A stretch of DNA of 64,000 nt from RPQJ01 sp046347155 (lineage in GTDB: Bacteria; Pseudomonadota; Gammaproteobacteria; Steroidobacterales; Steroidobacteraceae), in contig JAXMGT010000001.1 in assembly GCA_046347155.1 (NCBI GenBank), positions 1,550,001-1,614,000 on the forward strand. The letters are read 5' to 3'. The translations under genes and the position numbers were made by a program. The notes beneath the pieces were generated by a model. It was not told where the DNA came from. It did not search any database and worked only from the letters and a program-made list of their open reading frames with translations. The first letter of the stretch is position 1, and each line of letters starts with the position of its first letter. Positions 25,167 through 32,713 of the stretch are shown piece after piece.

Positions 25167-26186
25167 ATGGCTTACGAGAATGAGCGCGAACCCGCGGCAG
25201 GCCAGGCGCCCACGGGCGGCGTTCGCTACGTCGAAGCCGGCGAAGGCGACGACGGCCAGCGGCTCGACAACTTCCTGGTCCGGCACCTGAAGGGTGTCCC
25301 GCGGACGCACGTCTACCGGCTGCTCCGCAAGGGCGAGGTGCGCGTGAACAGCAAGCGCGCACGGGCCGACCAGCGCGTCGCGACGGGCGACCGGATCCGG
25401 ATCCCGCCGGTGCGGCAAGCCGAACCGACGGCCGCGGGCGCCCGCCCGCCGAGCCGCTCGCTCATCGAGCGGGTGCTCGGGTCCATCGTCTACGAGGACG
25501 ACGACATCCTGGTCCTCAACAAGCCGGCCGGCATCGCCGTGCACGGCGGCAGCGGGATGTCCCACGGCGTGATCGAGGTGCTCCGGGCCGCCCGTCCCGA
25601 GGCCACCGAACTCGACCTCGTGCACCGGCTCGACCGCGAGACGAGCGGCTGCCTGATCGTCGCGAAGCGGCGGGCGGCACTGCGCAACCTGCACGCGCAG
25701 CTGCGCGAAGGGACGACCGAGAAGCTCTACCTCGCGCTCCTCTGCGGCAAGTGGAACCTCGGGCACAAGCGCATCGAGCTCGCGCTCGACACGGGCGAGC
25801 GGCGCGGCGGCGAACGCCACGTGGCCGTGCGCGGCCACGGGAAGGCGGCGGTCAGCACGTTCCGGCCCGTGCAGTTCTTCGGCAACGTCGCGACGTTGGT
25901 CGAGGTGGCGATCGACACCGGCAAGACGCACCAGATCCGCGTGCACGCGGCCTACGCGGGGCACCCGGTCGCAGGTGACGACAAGTACGGCGACCGGGAG
26001 AAGAACGAGGCGCTGCGCCAGTACGGGCTCAACCGGATGTTCCTGCACGCGGCGTCGATCGGCGTCGAGCGTCCCGGCACACACGAGCCGCTGAACGTGA
26101 GCGCGCCGCTCGGCGAGGACCTCGGTGCGGTCCTCGACGCACTGCTCAAGGCACCGGGATCCCGGCGCGGCGCAAGGCGCCGCTGA
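25167..26186 (+). CDS. rluC: 23S rRNA pseudouridine synthase RluC
   Basis: Makes pseudouridines at 955/2504/2580 (E. coli numbering) of 23S rRNA. The 339-residue protein has an S4 domain (QRLDNFLVRHLKGVPRTHVY) and the RluA-type catalytic motif VHRLDRETSGCLIVAK with the active aspartate at about residue 156, plus HQIRVHAAYAGHPVAGDDKYG. Divergent from rne as in E. coli. The last 41 bases overlap the 3' end of the maf gene on the other strand. Confidence 0.96.
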   Translation: MAYENEREPAAGQAPTGGVRYVEAGEGDDGQRLDNFLVRHLKGVPRTHVYRLLRKGEVRVNSKRARADQRVATGDRIRIPPVRQAEPTAAGARPPSRSLIERVLGSIVYEDDDILVLNKPAGIAVHGGSGMSHGVIEVLRAARPEATELDLVHRLDRETSGCLIVAKRRAALRNLHAQLREGTTEKLYLALLCGKWNLGHKRIELALDTGERRGGERHVAVRGHGKAAVSTFRPVQFFGNVATLVEVAIDTGKTHQIRVHAAYAGHPVAGDDKYGDREKNEALRQYGLNRMFLHAASIGVERPGTHEPLNVSAPLGEDLGAVLDALLKAPGSRRGARRR

Positions 26187-26733
26187 GCCAGGCGAGCGGC
26201 AGGCCGGTGAGCCCGGTCGGGTCGCGCGACTCGATCGATTCGAAGAGCGCGATGCCGAGCGACTCGGCCTTGAAGCCGCCGGCGCAGTCGAGCGGCCGGT
26301 CCGCCGCGACGTAGCGGACGATCTCCTCGCGACCGAGCGTCCGGAACCGCACGACCGTGCGATCGACGTGCGATTCGGCGGCCCCGCCGCGCACGACGTG
26401 CACGGCCGTCAGGAACTCGACCTCGCGACCGCTCGAGGCCTTGAGTTGCGCGATGCAGCATTCGACGGAGCCGGGCTTGCCGAGCACCTCGTCGCCCCGC
26501 ACCGCGACCTGGTCCGACCCGACGACGACAGCGCCGGGGTGGCGGCCGGCCACCGCCTCGGCCTTCGCCCGGGCGAGGCGGACGGCGAGCTCGAGCGGCG
26601 TTTCGCCTGCTCGGCGGGCCTCGTCGACGCCCGGGGCCTCGCAGTCGAACGGGTGCCCGAACCGGCCGAGCAGCTCGCGCCGGTAGGCCGAGGTGGAGGC
26701 GAGGACGAGCCGGGGCGGGGCGGGGGCATTCAC
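26146..26733 (-). CDS. maf: Maf-family nucleotide pyrophosphatase YceF
   Basis: House-cleaning pyrophosphatase; the YceF branch prefers 7-methyl-GTP. The start GTG 26733 gives 195 residues beginning with the family motif PRLVLASTSAYRRELL; GSDQVAV, the YceF-type form of the active-site loop, and CAGGFKAESLGIALFE follow. Neighbours are the yceF ones of E. coli (rluC and yceD). Its 3' end overlaps that of rluC by 41 bases, an antisense arrangement of coding regions. Confidence 0.93.
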   Translation of the reverse strand: MNAPAPPRLVLASTSAYRRELLGRFGHPFDCEAPGVDEARRAGETPLELAVRLARAKAEAVAGRHPGAVVVGSDQVAVRGDEVLGKPGSVECCIAQLKASSGREVEFLTAVHVVRGGAAESHVDRTVVRFRTLGREEIVRYVAADRPLDCAGGFKAESLGIALFESIESRDPTGLTGLPLAWLSGALRRAGIPVP

Positions 26734-26792
26734 GCGCGACTCCAGTCCGAGCCGTGGACCTTGAAAAACAAGGGTTTGCGCTCGAATTCGCT

Positions 26793-26821
26793 TTGACACG
26801 GGCAGGGGGCGTCACTATTAT
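26793..26821 (+). promoter_or_regulatory. Near-consensus sigma-70 promoter for yceD-rpmF-plsX
   Basis: TTGACA at 26793-26798, a 17-base spacer and TATTAT at 26816-26821. Transcription should begin near 26828, only about three bases before the yceD ATG at 26831, and no Shine-Dalgarno sequence fits in the gap, so the mRNA would be leaderless or nearly so. Confidence 0.75.
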
Positions 26822-26830
26822 ACGCGCCCC

Positions 26831-27349
26831 ATGCCGCCAGCCCGGTCCGATCAGGTGAACGCGGTCGAGCTGGCGGGCCGGGCGGCAACGCTGGAACGCG
26901 AGCTCGGCCTCCGGCAATTGCCCAGGCTCGTCGAGGCCGGTGCGCTCGAAGGCACCCGCGTCGCGGCGCGATTCGAGTTCGGGCGTTTCGAGGGACGGAC
27001 GACGGTGGATCTCGCGGTGGCGGGCAGCGTGTGGCTGCCGTGCCAGCGCTGCCTCCGTCCCGTCGAGTGCCCGGTCGACGACGGCGCGATGCTCGCGATC
27101 GTCGCCGACGACTCGGCGACGGTGCCGGGCGGGTACGAAGCTGCGATCGGTGACGCGGAGCGGCTGTCGCTCGCGGAACTGGTCGAGGAACAGGTGCTGC
27201 TCGGCATGCCGCTGGTGCCGATGCACGAGGACGAGGCCGCTTGCGACGCCGGGGGCGTGCACGGCGCGGACGACGGGGAACCGCCGGCCGAAGAGACACA
27301 GAGACCTTTTGCGAACCTGCGGGAATTGCTCGGGCGTAACGAGCGCTGA
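26831..27349 (+). CDS. yceD: DUF177 protein YceD (23S rRNA accumulation protein)
   Basis: The 172-residue protein, required with L32 for normal 23S rRNA levels in E. coli and maize (DUF177 family), has the central CQRCLRPV zinc-like pair and a C-terminus ending KxFANLRELL-like (RPFANLRELLGRNER). A second CxxxxxxC set is absent. It stands immediately before rpmF as in nearly all bacteria. A consensus promoter ends nine bases before ATG 26831; GTG 26855 is an alternative start that would leave a short leader. Confidence 0.93.
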   Translation: MPPARSDQVNAVELAGRAATLERELGLRQLPRLVEAGALEGTRVAARFEFGRFEGRTTVDLAVAGSVWLPCQRCLRPVECPVDDGAMLAIVADDSATVPGGYEAAIGDAERLSLAELVEEQVLLGMPLVPMHEDEAACDAGGVHGADDGEPPAEETQRPFANLRELLGRNER

Positions 27350-27370
27350 ACCGCGACAGGAGTTGAGATC

Positions 27371-27565
27371 ATGGCAGTCCAGAAGAGCCGCAAGACGCCC
27401 TCGAAGCGGGGCATGCACCGGTCGCACGACTTCCTCACGAAGCCGGCGCTGTCGGTCGACCGCACCAGCGGCGAGACGCACCTCCGTCACCGGATCACGC
27501 CGGACGGTTTCTACCGCGGCAAGAAGGTGATCGAGAAGCCCGCGGCCGAGGACGGCCAGGACTGA
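27371..27565 (+). CDS. rpmF: 50S ribosomal protein L32
   Basis: The 64-residue protein begins MAVQKSRKTPSKRGMHRSHD, the invariant L32 start (M1AVQ..K..R..R..RR.HD), and ends with a short acidic tail. The four-cysteine zinc site of C+ L32 proteins is not present. AGGAG lies seven bases upstream. Operon with yceD and plsX. Confidence 0.98.
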   Translation: MAVQKSRKTPSKRGMHRSHDFLTKPALSVDRTSGETHLRHRITPDGFYRGKKVIEKPAAEDGQD

Positions 27566-27581
27566 TCCCGGCCGCCCGCGC

Positions 27582-28604
27582 ATGACGCCCGGGCTCGTCA
27601 TCGCCGTGGACGTCATGAGTGGCGACCACGGCCCGGAAGTCGCCGTTCCGGCGGCTCTCGACGTACTCGCCGCGACCCCGGACCTCGAGATCGTGCTCGT
27701 GGGCCGCGGCGACGCATTGCGCCCGCTGCTCGGCGCGAGCCCGCCGGCCCGCTGCCGCCTCGTCGAGGCGAGCGAGGTGGTCGGCATGGACGAGCGCCCG
27801 CAGGACGCGCTCCGCCGCAAGAAAAATTCCTCGATGCGCGTCGCGATAAACCTCGTCGAACGGGGCGAGGCGGCGGCATGCGTGTCCGCCGGCAACACCG
27901 GTGCGCTGCTCGCCACCGCGCGATTTGTATTGGGCATGATCCCGGGCGTCGACCGGCCGGCGATCGTCTCGGCGATGCCCGCTGCGCACGGCCACACCGT
28001 GATGCTCGACCTCGGCGCGAACCCGGACTGCTCCGCCGACCACCTGGTGCAATTCGCCGCGATGGGCTCCGTGATCGCGAGCGACCTGCACGGCACCGAC
28101 CGCCCCCGGGTCGGCCTGCTGAACATCGGCGAGGAAGACATCAAGGGCACCGAGGAAATCCGCGAGGCGCACCGTCGCCTGGCCGCGGCGCCACTCAACT
28201 ATGTCGGCTTCGTCGAGGGCACGGACGTGTTCTCGGGTGACGTCGACGTGGTCGTCACGGACGGATTCACGGGCAACGTGGCGCTCAAGTGCATGGAAGG
28301 GCTCGCGCGCTTCATCGGCACCGTGATGCGCGACGAATTCACCCGCAGCCCGATCCGCAAGGCGGGTGCGCTGGCCGCAAGCCCGGCGCTCAACGCGCTC
28401 AAGGTGAGGATGGATCCCGGCGCGCACAACGGCGCCAGCATGGTCGGGCTGCAGGGCGTCGTGATCAAGAGCCACGGCGGTGCGAACCGCGCTGCCTTCG
28501 CGAACGCCGTGCGCGTCGCGATCGCCGAAGCGCGCAAGGGCGTGCCGGCGCAGATCGGCGAACTCGTGGCCCGCGTGAACGCGGCGGCACCGGCCGCCGA
28601 CTGA
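27582..28604 (+). CDS. plsX: Phosphate acyltransferase PlsX
   Basis: Converts acyl-ACP to acyl-phosphate for glycerophospholipid synthesis. The 340-residue protein starts AVDVMSGDHGPEVAVPAAL and contains SAGNTGALLA, LDLGANPDCSADHL and LNIGEEDIKG, covering the family's substrate loops. It begins 16 bases after rpmF. The fabH/fabD genes normally following it are absent; a convergent DUF1232 gene comes next. Confidence 0.97.
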   Translation: MTPGLVIAVDVMSGDHGPEVAVPAALDVLAATPDLEIVLVGRGDALRPLLGASPPARCRLVEASEVVGMDERPQDALRRKKNSSMRVAINLVERGEAAACVSAGNTGALLATARFVLGMIPGVDRPAIVSAMPAAHGHTVMLDLGANPDCSADHLVQFAAMGSVIASDLHGTDRPRVGLLNIGEEDIKGTEEIREAHRRLAAAPLNYVGFVEGTDVFSGDVDVVVTDGFTGNVALKCMEGLARFIGTVMRDEFTRSPIRKAGALAASPALNALKVRMDPGAHNGASMVGLQGVVIKSHGGANRAAFANAVRVAIAEARKGVPAQIGELVARVNAAAPAAD

Positions 28605-28608
28605 CCGT

Positions 28609-29124
28609 TCAGCCGGCCGCGCGATCGCGCGCCTGGCGTTCCCGGATCCGACGCAGCAGCGCCGTGCGTCGGCGCGCGAGTTTCGCCGGTGCATCGGACC
28701 CGCGCGCGAGCCCGGCGCGGTAGCGGCTGAAATCGCGGTACGCGGCGATCTCGTGCCTGAGTTCGTGGAACACGAGTTCGATCATCACCGCGTCGTCGAG
28801 CAGGCCGATCCCCGGGATGTCGTCCGGGATCAGGTCCTCGGGGTCACAGAGGTAGGCGAGGGCGGCCAGCACCGGCGCGCGCTCCCGGTCACCGAGCGCC
28901 CAGTCGGCGTCCGCGACCATTGCGATCAGGTCGTGCAGCTTGTCGAAACGCCCGGACAGGAAGTCCGGCAGCCGGGTCCGGCCGATCGACGCGGCCAGGT
29001 CCCGGGCGGCCGACAGGATCTCCTCGTCGTCGGCGACACCCACGGCGGCCCGCGCCTTGCGCAGTTCACGGCGGAAGTGGCGCAGGTCCCGCTCCGAGAA
29101 TTCGATGGAGATCCGTAAGGTCAT
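28609..29124 (-). CDS. DUF1232 (YkvA-like) protein
   Basis: The 171-residue protein has an N-terminal charged helical part and the DUF1232 motif ALAYLCDPEDLIPDDIPGIG then LLDDAVMI around residues 92-117. The family's hydrophobic stretch is weak here, so membrane association is uncertain. Start ATG 29124 has AGGGGG seven bases upstream. Stop lies four bases from that of plsX on the other strand. No known function. Confidence 0.85.
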   Translation of the reverse strand: MTLRISIEFSERDLRHFRRELRKARAAVGVADDEEILSAARDLAASIGRTRLPDFLSGRFDKLHDLIAMVADADWALGDRERAPVLAALAYLCDPEDLIPDDIPGIGLLDDAVMIELVFHELRHEIAAYRDFSRYRAGLARGSDAPAKLARRRTALLRRIRERQARDRAAG

Positions 29125-29224
29125 GGCGTGCCCCCTGCGGACGAGGCTACGGTCCGGCGCCCGCGAGGTCAACGCCGGCCCCGGCTCCCGCTAGAATGTC
29201 GGGCGTCTTCCCGGGACTGGATCC

Positions 29225-30172
29225 ATGACCCACGCACACGCACGCACGGCCGTCCTGCTGATCGCCTGCGCACTGTCCTGCGGTGCCGGCGCGGCCGAGT
29301 ACGTGCTGCCGACGAACGGCGACAACGTGATCGGGCGCAACGGCACCGACGTCGCGGCGCACGAGGACACGCTGTTCGACATCGCGCGACGCAACGGCGT
29401 CGGCTACGAGGAACTCGTCGCGGCCAACCCGGGCGTCGATCCGTGGCTGCCCGGCGACGGCACGGAGATCCTGATCCCGTCACGCTACATCCTGCCCGAC
29501 GCGCCGCGCACCGGCATCGTCGTGAACCTGCCCGAGCACCGGCTGTACTACTACCCGAAGCCGAAGAAGGACGAGCCCGCGGTCGTGATCACCTACCCGA
29601 TCAGCACCGGCAAGATGGACTGGAAGACGCCGATCGGCATCACGCGCATCGTCTCGAAGCAGGCGAAGCCGAACTGGTATCCGCCGGCCTCGGTGCTGAA
29701 GGAGCACGAGGAACGCGGCGACCCGCTGCCGAAGGTCGTGCCGCCCGGGCCCGACAATCCGCTCGGCGAGTACGCGATGCGCCTCGGCATCCCGGGTGGC
29801 GCCTACCTGATCCACGGCACGAACAAGCCCGCCGGCGTCGGCATGCAGGTGACCCACGGCTGCATCCGGATGTACCCGGAGAACATCGAGGAACTGTTCC
29901 CGATGGTGCCGGTGAACACCCAGGTGAACCTGATCGACCAGCCGAACAAGGCCGGCTGGCAGCGGGGCACGCTCTACGTCGAGCGCCACGCGCCGCTCGA
30001 GGGCACCGACAACCCGCTCGACGTCGATCCCTCGGTCATGAACCAGCTGGTCGCCGCGGCGGCGACCGGGCGCCCGGTCGAGGTCGACTGGTCGCGGGTC
30101 ACCGGCGCGTTCGAGCGCCAGACTGGCGTGCCGGTGCCGGTGTCGGTGCCGGTGCGCACCGCGAGCCGCTGA
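29225..30172 (+). CDS. L,D-transpeptidase (ErfK/YbiS/YcfS family)
   Basis: Periplasmic enzyme of 315 residues that cross-links peptidoglycan or attaches a lipoprotein to it. A signal peptide (ARTAVLLIACALSCGAGAA) is followed by a LysM domain (about 52-90), and a YkuD domain with HGTNKPAGVGMQVTHGCIRM; catalytic Cys about residue 213. A TAGAAT hexamer at 29192-29197 is a likely -10 box. The gene faces an alanine-rich Lpp-like lipoprotein gene, a possible substrate by analogy with E. coli, but that lipoprotein ends in GK rather than a clear YRK. Confidence 0.93.
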   Translation: MTHAHARTAVLLIACALSCGAGAAEYVLPTNGDNVIGRNGTDVAAHEDTLFDIARRNGVGYEELVAANPGVDPWLPGDGTEILIPSRYILPDAPRTGIVVNLPEHRLYYYPKPKKDEPAVVITYPISTGKMDWKTPIGITRIVSKQAKPNWYPPASVLKEHEERGDPLPKVVPPGPDNPLGEYAMRLGIPGGAYLIHGTNKPAGVGMQVTHGCIRMYPENIEELFPMVPVNTQVNLIDQPNKAGWQRGTLYVERHAPLEGTDNPLDVDPSVMNQLVAAAATGRPVEVDWSRVTGAFERQTGVPVPVSVPVRTASR

Positions 30173-30207
30173 GCGGGCGGCCGGAGATTCACGGGCCCTG
30201 AAAAAGA

Positions 30208-30234
30208 AAACGCCGCGGGGTTGCCGCGGCGTCT
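30208..30234 (-). terminator. Rho-independent terminator
   Basis: CGCCGCGG (30211-30218), loop GGTTG, CCGCGGCG (30224-30231). On the minus strand the stem is followed by TTTTCTTTTT, so it ends the lipoprotein transcript; read on the plus strand (TCTTCGTTC after the stem) it could also stop the L,D-transpeptidase mRNA. Confidence 0.85.
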
Positions 30235-30263
30235 TCGTTCGTCCTGCGAAAATCGCGGGGCGA

Positions 30264-30575
30264 TTACTTGCCCATCGACTTCTGGAACGCGCGATCGATC
30301 TTCTCGCTGTTCGCGTCGCAGCAGGCCTGGGCGGCCTTGGCAGCCTGACCGGCCTGGTTGGCGGTCTGGTTGGCCATGGCAGCGGCGTCGGCAGCAGCCT
30401 TGGCGGCGTCGGCAGCGGCCTTCGCCGTGGCGGACGCGGCGGCGGCTTCCTGCTGGGCAGCCTTGATCTGCGCGTCGGCCTGGGCGACGTGCTCGTTGAA
30501 CTTCGACTCGCTGACGCAGCCCGCGAGGGCGATGCCGGCGGCGGCGACGGTCAGGACCTTGGCGATGGTCTTCAT
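30264..30575 (-). CDS. Lpp-like alanine-zipper lipoprotein
   Basis: The 103-residue precursor has a signal with lipobox LAGC (Cys20) and a mature coiled coil made almost wholly of Ala with Lys/Asp/Gln spacing (ATAKAAADAAKAAADAAAMA), as in Lpp/OprI alanine-zipper proteins. It ends QKSMGK, and has an unusual ACCDAN cysteine pair near residue 84. ATG 30575 with GGAAC-type SD upstream. Own promoter (30675-30702) and terminator suggest high independent expression. Confidence 0.85.
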   Translation of the reverse strand: MKTIAKVLTVAAAGIALAGCVSESKFNEHVAQADAQIKAAQQEAAAASATAKAAADAAKAAADAAAMANQTANQAGQAAKAAQACCDANSEKIDRAFQKSMGK

Positions 30576-30626
30576 TGGTTGTTCCTTCAAAGTCTCTGTA
30601 TTGGGGGATGTCAAAAGCCAACCGGG

Positions 30627-30652
30627 CCTTTTCCGGAGAGGATCCGGAAAGG
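30627..30652 (-). other. Hairpin in the lipoprotein mRNA leader
   Basis: TTTCCGGA (30630-30637), five-base loop, TCCGGAAA (30643-30650): an eight-pair stem in the leader between promoter and start. It could stabilise the mRNA, or be a residual terminator for the upstream membrane protein gene, though no T-run follows. Confidence 0.45.
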
Positions 30653-30674
30653 TATCAATCGGTCGAGCACCCCG

Positions 30675-30702
30675 ATCCTAACGCATCGCCCGGATTTGTA
30701 AA
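30675..30702 (-). promoter_or_regulatory. Sigma-70 promoter for the alanine-zipper lipoprotein
   Basis: Minus strand TTTACA (30702-30697), 16-base spacer, TAGGAT (30680-30675). This would give a leader of roughly 95 bases before ATG 30575. The -35 and -10 each differ from consensus at one or two positions. Confidence 0.55.
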
Positions 30703-30728
30703 GGCGCGTGGCACGGCCGTCGTAGCGC

Positions 30729-31337
30729 TCAAGGGCTGGCCTTGAGCTCGTGCGCCGCCTGTCCGAACGATGCCCGCTCGAGACGGATGTGTTTCCAGGT
30801 CGACATGGACCACCCGGCCAGCACCGCGGCGAACAGGCACAGTGCGCCGAACATCCAGGGCGTGCGCTCGACGAGTGGCCAGAACTTCCCGGGCCAGAAG
30901 AACCAGCTGAGCGGGTACCAGGCGACGATGAAGGCGGTCTCGAGCGAAAACAGCAGCCACGCGTAGCGCACGGCGGCCTCGCGTCGCCGCAGCCGTTCGA
31001 GCGCCAGCGCGAGGTACGCAGCGGTCGACTCACCGGCCGGTCGCCACAGGTTGCGGCGCGCGTTCGAGGCGTACTGCAGCGCCATTGCGGTGAACCAGAG
31101 CAGCGCGAATCCCCACACGAAGTCGTCGAGGCCGGGCCCGGTCGCGAGTCGCCATGCGGCGAAGCCGACCAGCGCCAGCCCGAACGCGTACTCGACCAGC
31201 ATCTGCACCGTCATCCGGCGGCTCTCCGCGATCACGCGGCGCCGGATTCCGTGTGGATCCGGCAGCCCGCCCGCGTCGGTGGGTGTCCGCCAGGCGGCGA
31301 TCATCGCGTTCCAGTCGGCATCGGCGTGGGTGCTCAT
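30729..31337 (-). CDS. Four-helix membrane protein, possible anti-sigma partner
   Basis: The 202-residue protein has an N-terminal cytoplasmic section (DADWNAMIAAWRTP...) of about 45 residues and four helices, in two pairs with a charged loop between. Start ATG 31337 has GGAGG eight bases upstream; the gene begins just inside the end of the ECF sigma gene. Proteins in this position commonly bind and inhibit the sigma factor through the N-terminal part, but I see no zinc HxxxCxxC anti-sigma motif, so the role is inference. Confidence 0.75.
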   Translation of the reverse strand: MSTHADADWNAMIAAWRTPTDAGGLPDPHGIRRRVIAESRRMTVQMLVEYAFGLALVGFAAWRLATGPGLDDFVWGFALLWFTAMALQYASNARRNLWRPAGESTAAYLALALERLRRREAAVRYAWLLFSLETAFIVAWYPLSWFFWPGKFWPLVERTPWMFGALCLFAAVLAGWSMSTWKHIRLERASFGQAAHELKASP

Positions 31338-31341
31338 CGTG

Positions 31342-31878
31342 TCATCCTCCATCGGTGTCGAGCAGACGCGTCAGTTCGGCCCGGGCGCGGCTCAGGCGGA
31401 CCGCGACGTTGGCCGGCGTCGTGCCGAGCACGTCGGCGACGTCGCGGTGCGACAGTCCCTCGAGGCAGAGCGTCACCGTCTCGCGCTGGATCAGCGGCAG
31501 CCGGCGCAGTGCGGCGAGCAGCCTCGCGTGCCGTTCGTGCGCGCCGACCACTGCCTCGGCGGCCGGGGTGGGGTCGGGCAGTTCGGGGGCCTCGTCGAGG
31601 CCGGCCATGTCGGGCTGGCGACGGCCTGCGTGGGTGATCGCGCGGTTGTGCGCGATCCGGTAGACGAAGGTTCGCTCGCTGCACTCGCCGCGGAATCCGG
31701 GCAGGGCGCGCCAGAGGGCGAGCCAGATGTCCTGCACGAGGTCCTCGCGGTCGGCGCGGCGGGGTTCGTAGGCGCCGGCGAGCCGCGCGATCGGCGCCTG
31801 GTAGCGCTCGAGCAGCTCGCCGAAGAGGGCGTGGTGTGCCGGGGCGGCCATGTCTGCGGCGAATTCCTGCGGGCTCAT
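31342..31878 (-). CDS. ECF-type RNA polymerase sigma factor
   Basis: The 178-residue protein has sigma region 2 (LFGELLERYQAPIARLAGAY ... DREDLVQDIWLALWRALPGF) and region 4 (RRLPLIQRETVTLCLEGLSH then RDVADVLGTT), with no region 3, so it is an ECF factor. A membrane protein gene follows directly, typical for a sigma/anti-sigma pair. Its start lies about 100 bases from lexA on the opposite strand, with two LexA boxes in between. Confidence 0.92.
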   Translation of the reverse strand: MSPQEFAADMAAPAHHALFGELLERYQAPIARLAGAYEPRRADREDLVQDIWLALWRALPGFRGECSERTFVYRIAHNRAITHAGRRQPDMAGLDEAPELPDPTPAAEAVVGAHERHARLLAALRRLPLIQRETVTLCLEGLSHRDVADVLGTTPANVAVRLSRARAELTRLLDTDGG

Positions 31879-31937
31879 GTGGATGGTAGTCCCGCTGCCC
31901 CTGGAAACCTTGCAGGCACTTGCGGAGCCGCCGGGGA

Positions 31938-31953
31938 CTGTATATAAGAACAG
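31938..31953 (+). promoter_or_regulatory. LexA box 1
   Basis: CTG-TATATAAGAA-CAG, matching the CTG-N10-CAG SOS box with the usual AT-rich centre. It lies 28 bases before the lexA start and 60 from the divergent sigma gene. Confidence 0.85.
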
Positions 31954-31956
31954 TTA

Positions 31957-31972
31957 CTGTAAATACATACAG
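31957..31972 (+). promoter_or_regulatory. LexA box 2
   Basis: CTG-TAAATACATA-CAG, a second SOS box three bases after the first; its end overlaps the AGGAG ribosome-binding site of lexA (31971-31975). Tandem boxes of this kind are typical for autoregulated lexA genes. Confidence 0.85.
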
Positions 31973-31980
31973 GAGCCGCC

Positions 31981-32598
31981 ATGGACGACCTCACCCCGCG
32001 CCAGCGCCAGGTCCTGCGATTCATCCAGGACGTCGTGTCCGAACACGGCATTCCGCCCACGCGGGCCGAGATCGCCGAGGCGCTCGGTTTCAAGTCGGCC
32101 AATGCGGCCGAGGAACACCTGCGCGCGATGCAGCGCAAGGGCGTGCTCGAACTGCGGCCCGGCGCTTCGCGCGGCATCGTGCTCAAGGATTCGCTGCGCG
32201 AGCAGTTCGGCCTGCCGCTCATCGGTCGCGTCGCCGCGGGCCGGCCGATCCTCGCCGAGGAAAACGTCGAGGCGCACTACCAGATCGACCCGCAGCTCTT
32301 CCAGCCCCGTCCGCACTACCTGCTCAAGGTGCGCGGCATGAGTATGAAGAACGCCGGCATCCTCGACGGCGACCTCGTGGCCGTGCACCGCACGCCCGAG
32401 GTGCGCAACCGGCAGATCGTCGTCGCCCGCCTCGAGAACGACGTCACCGTGAAGCGTTACCGCCAGGAGGGCACGGTCGTGTGGCTGATGCCCGAGAACA
32501 AGGACTTCGAGCCGCTGCGCGTCGACCTGAAGCAGGAATCGCTGATCATCGAGGGCGTGGTGGTCGGCGTCGTCCGGCAGGAGCCGGGCCGGGCCTGA
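31981..32598 (+). CDS. lexA: SOS repressor LexA
   Basis: The 205-residue repressor has an N-terminal winged helix (LTPRQRQVLRFIQD ... PPTRAEIAEALGF) and a self-cleaving peptidase domain: cleavage site Ala86-Gly87 in VAAGRP, nucleophile Ser121 in GMSM and general base Lys158 in TVKRY. All essential residues are present. Two LexA boxes precede it. It heads an operon-like run with imuA, imuB and dnaE2, so the repressor and the mutagenic polymerases are probably induced together. Confidence 0.97.
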   Translation: MDDLTPRQRQVLRFIQDVVSEHGIPPTRAEIAEALGFKSANAAEEHLRAMQRKGVLELRPGASRGIVLKDSLREQFGLPLIGRVAAGRPILAEENVEAHYQIDPQLFQPRPHYLLKVRGMSMKNAGILDGDLVAVHRTPEVRNRQIVVARLENDVTVKRYRQEGTVVWLMPENKDFEPLRVDLKQESLIIEGVVVGVVRQEPGRA

Positions 32599-32609
32599 TG
32601 CACGGAAAT

Positions 32610-32702
32610 GGTGACCGGGGACGGGGGACCGCACAGCCCTGACAGAGTCCAGAGTCTCCCCGTCGGGCGGCTTTGCCCCACCCACCCCCGTTCCCGGTCA
32701 CC
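32610..32702. repeat. Long inverted repeat between lexA and imuA
   Basis: Left arm GGTGACCGGGGACGGGGG (32610-32627) and right arm CCCCCGTTCCCGGTCACC (32685-32702) pair over 18 bases with one G-T mismatch, around a 57-base loop. It lies 11 bases after the lexA stop and 11 before imuA. It may be a dispersed REP-like element; there is no T-run, so it is not a standard terminator. Confidence 0.7.
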
Positions 32703-32713
32703 GACCATCGCCG

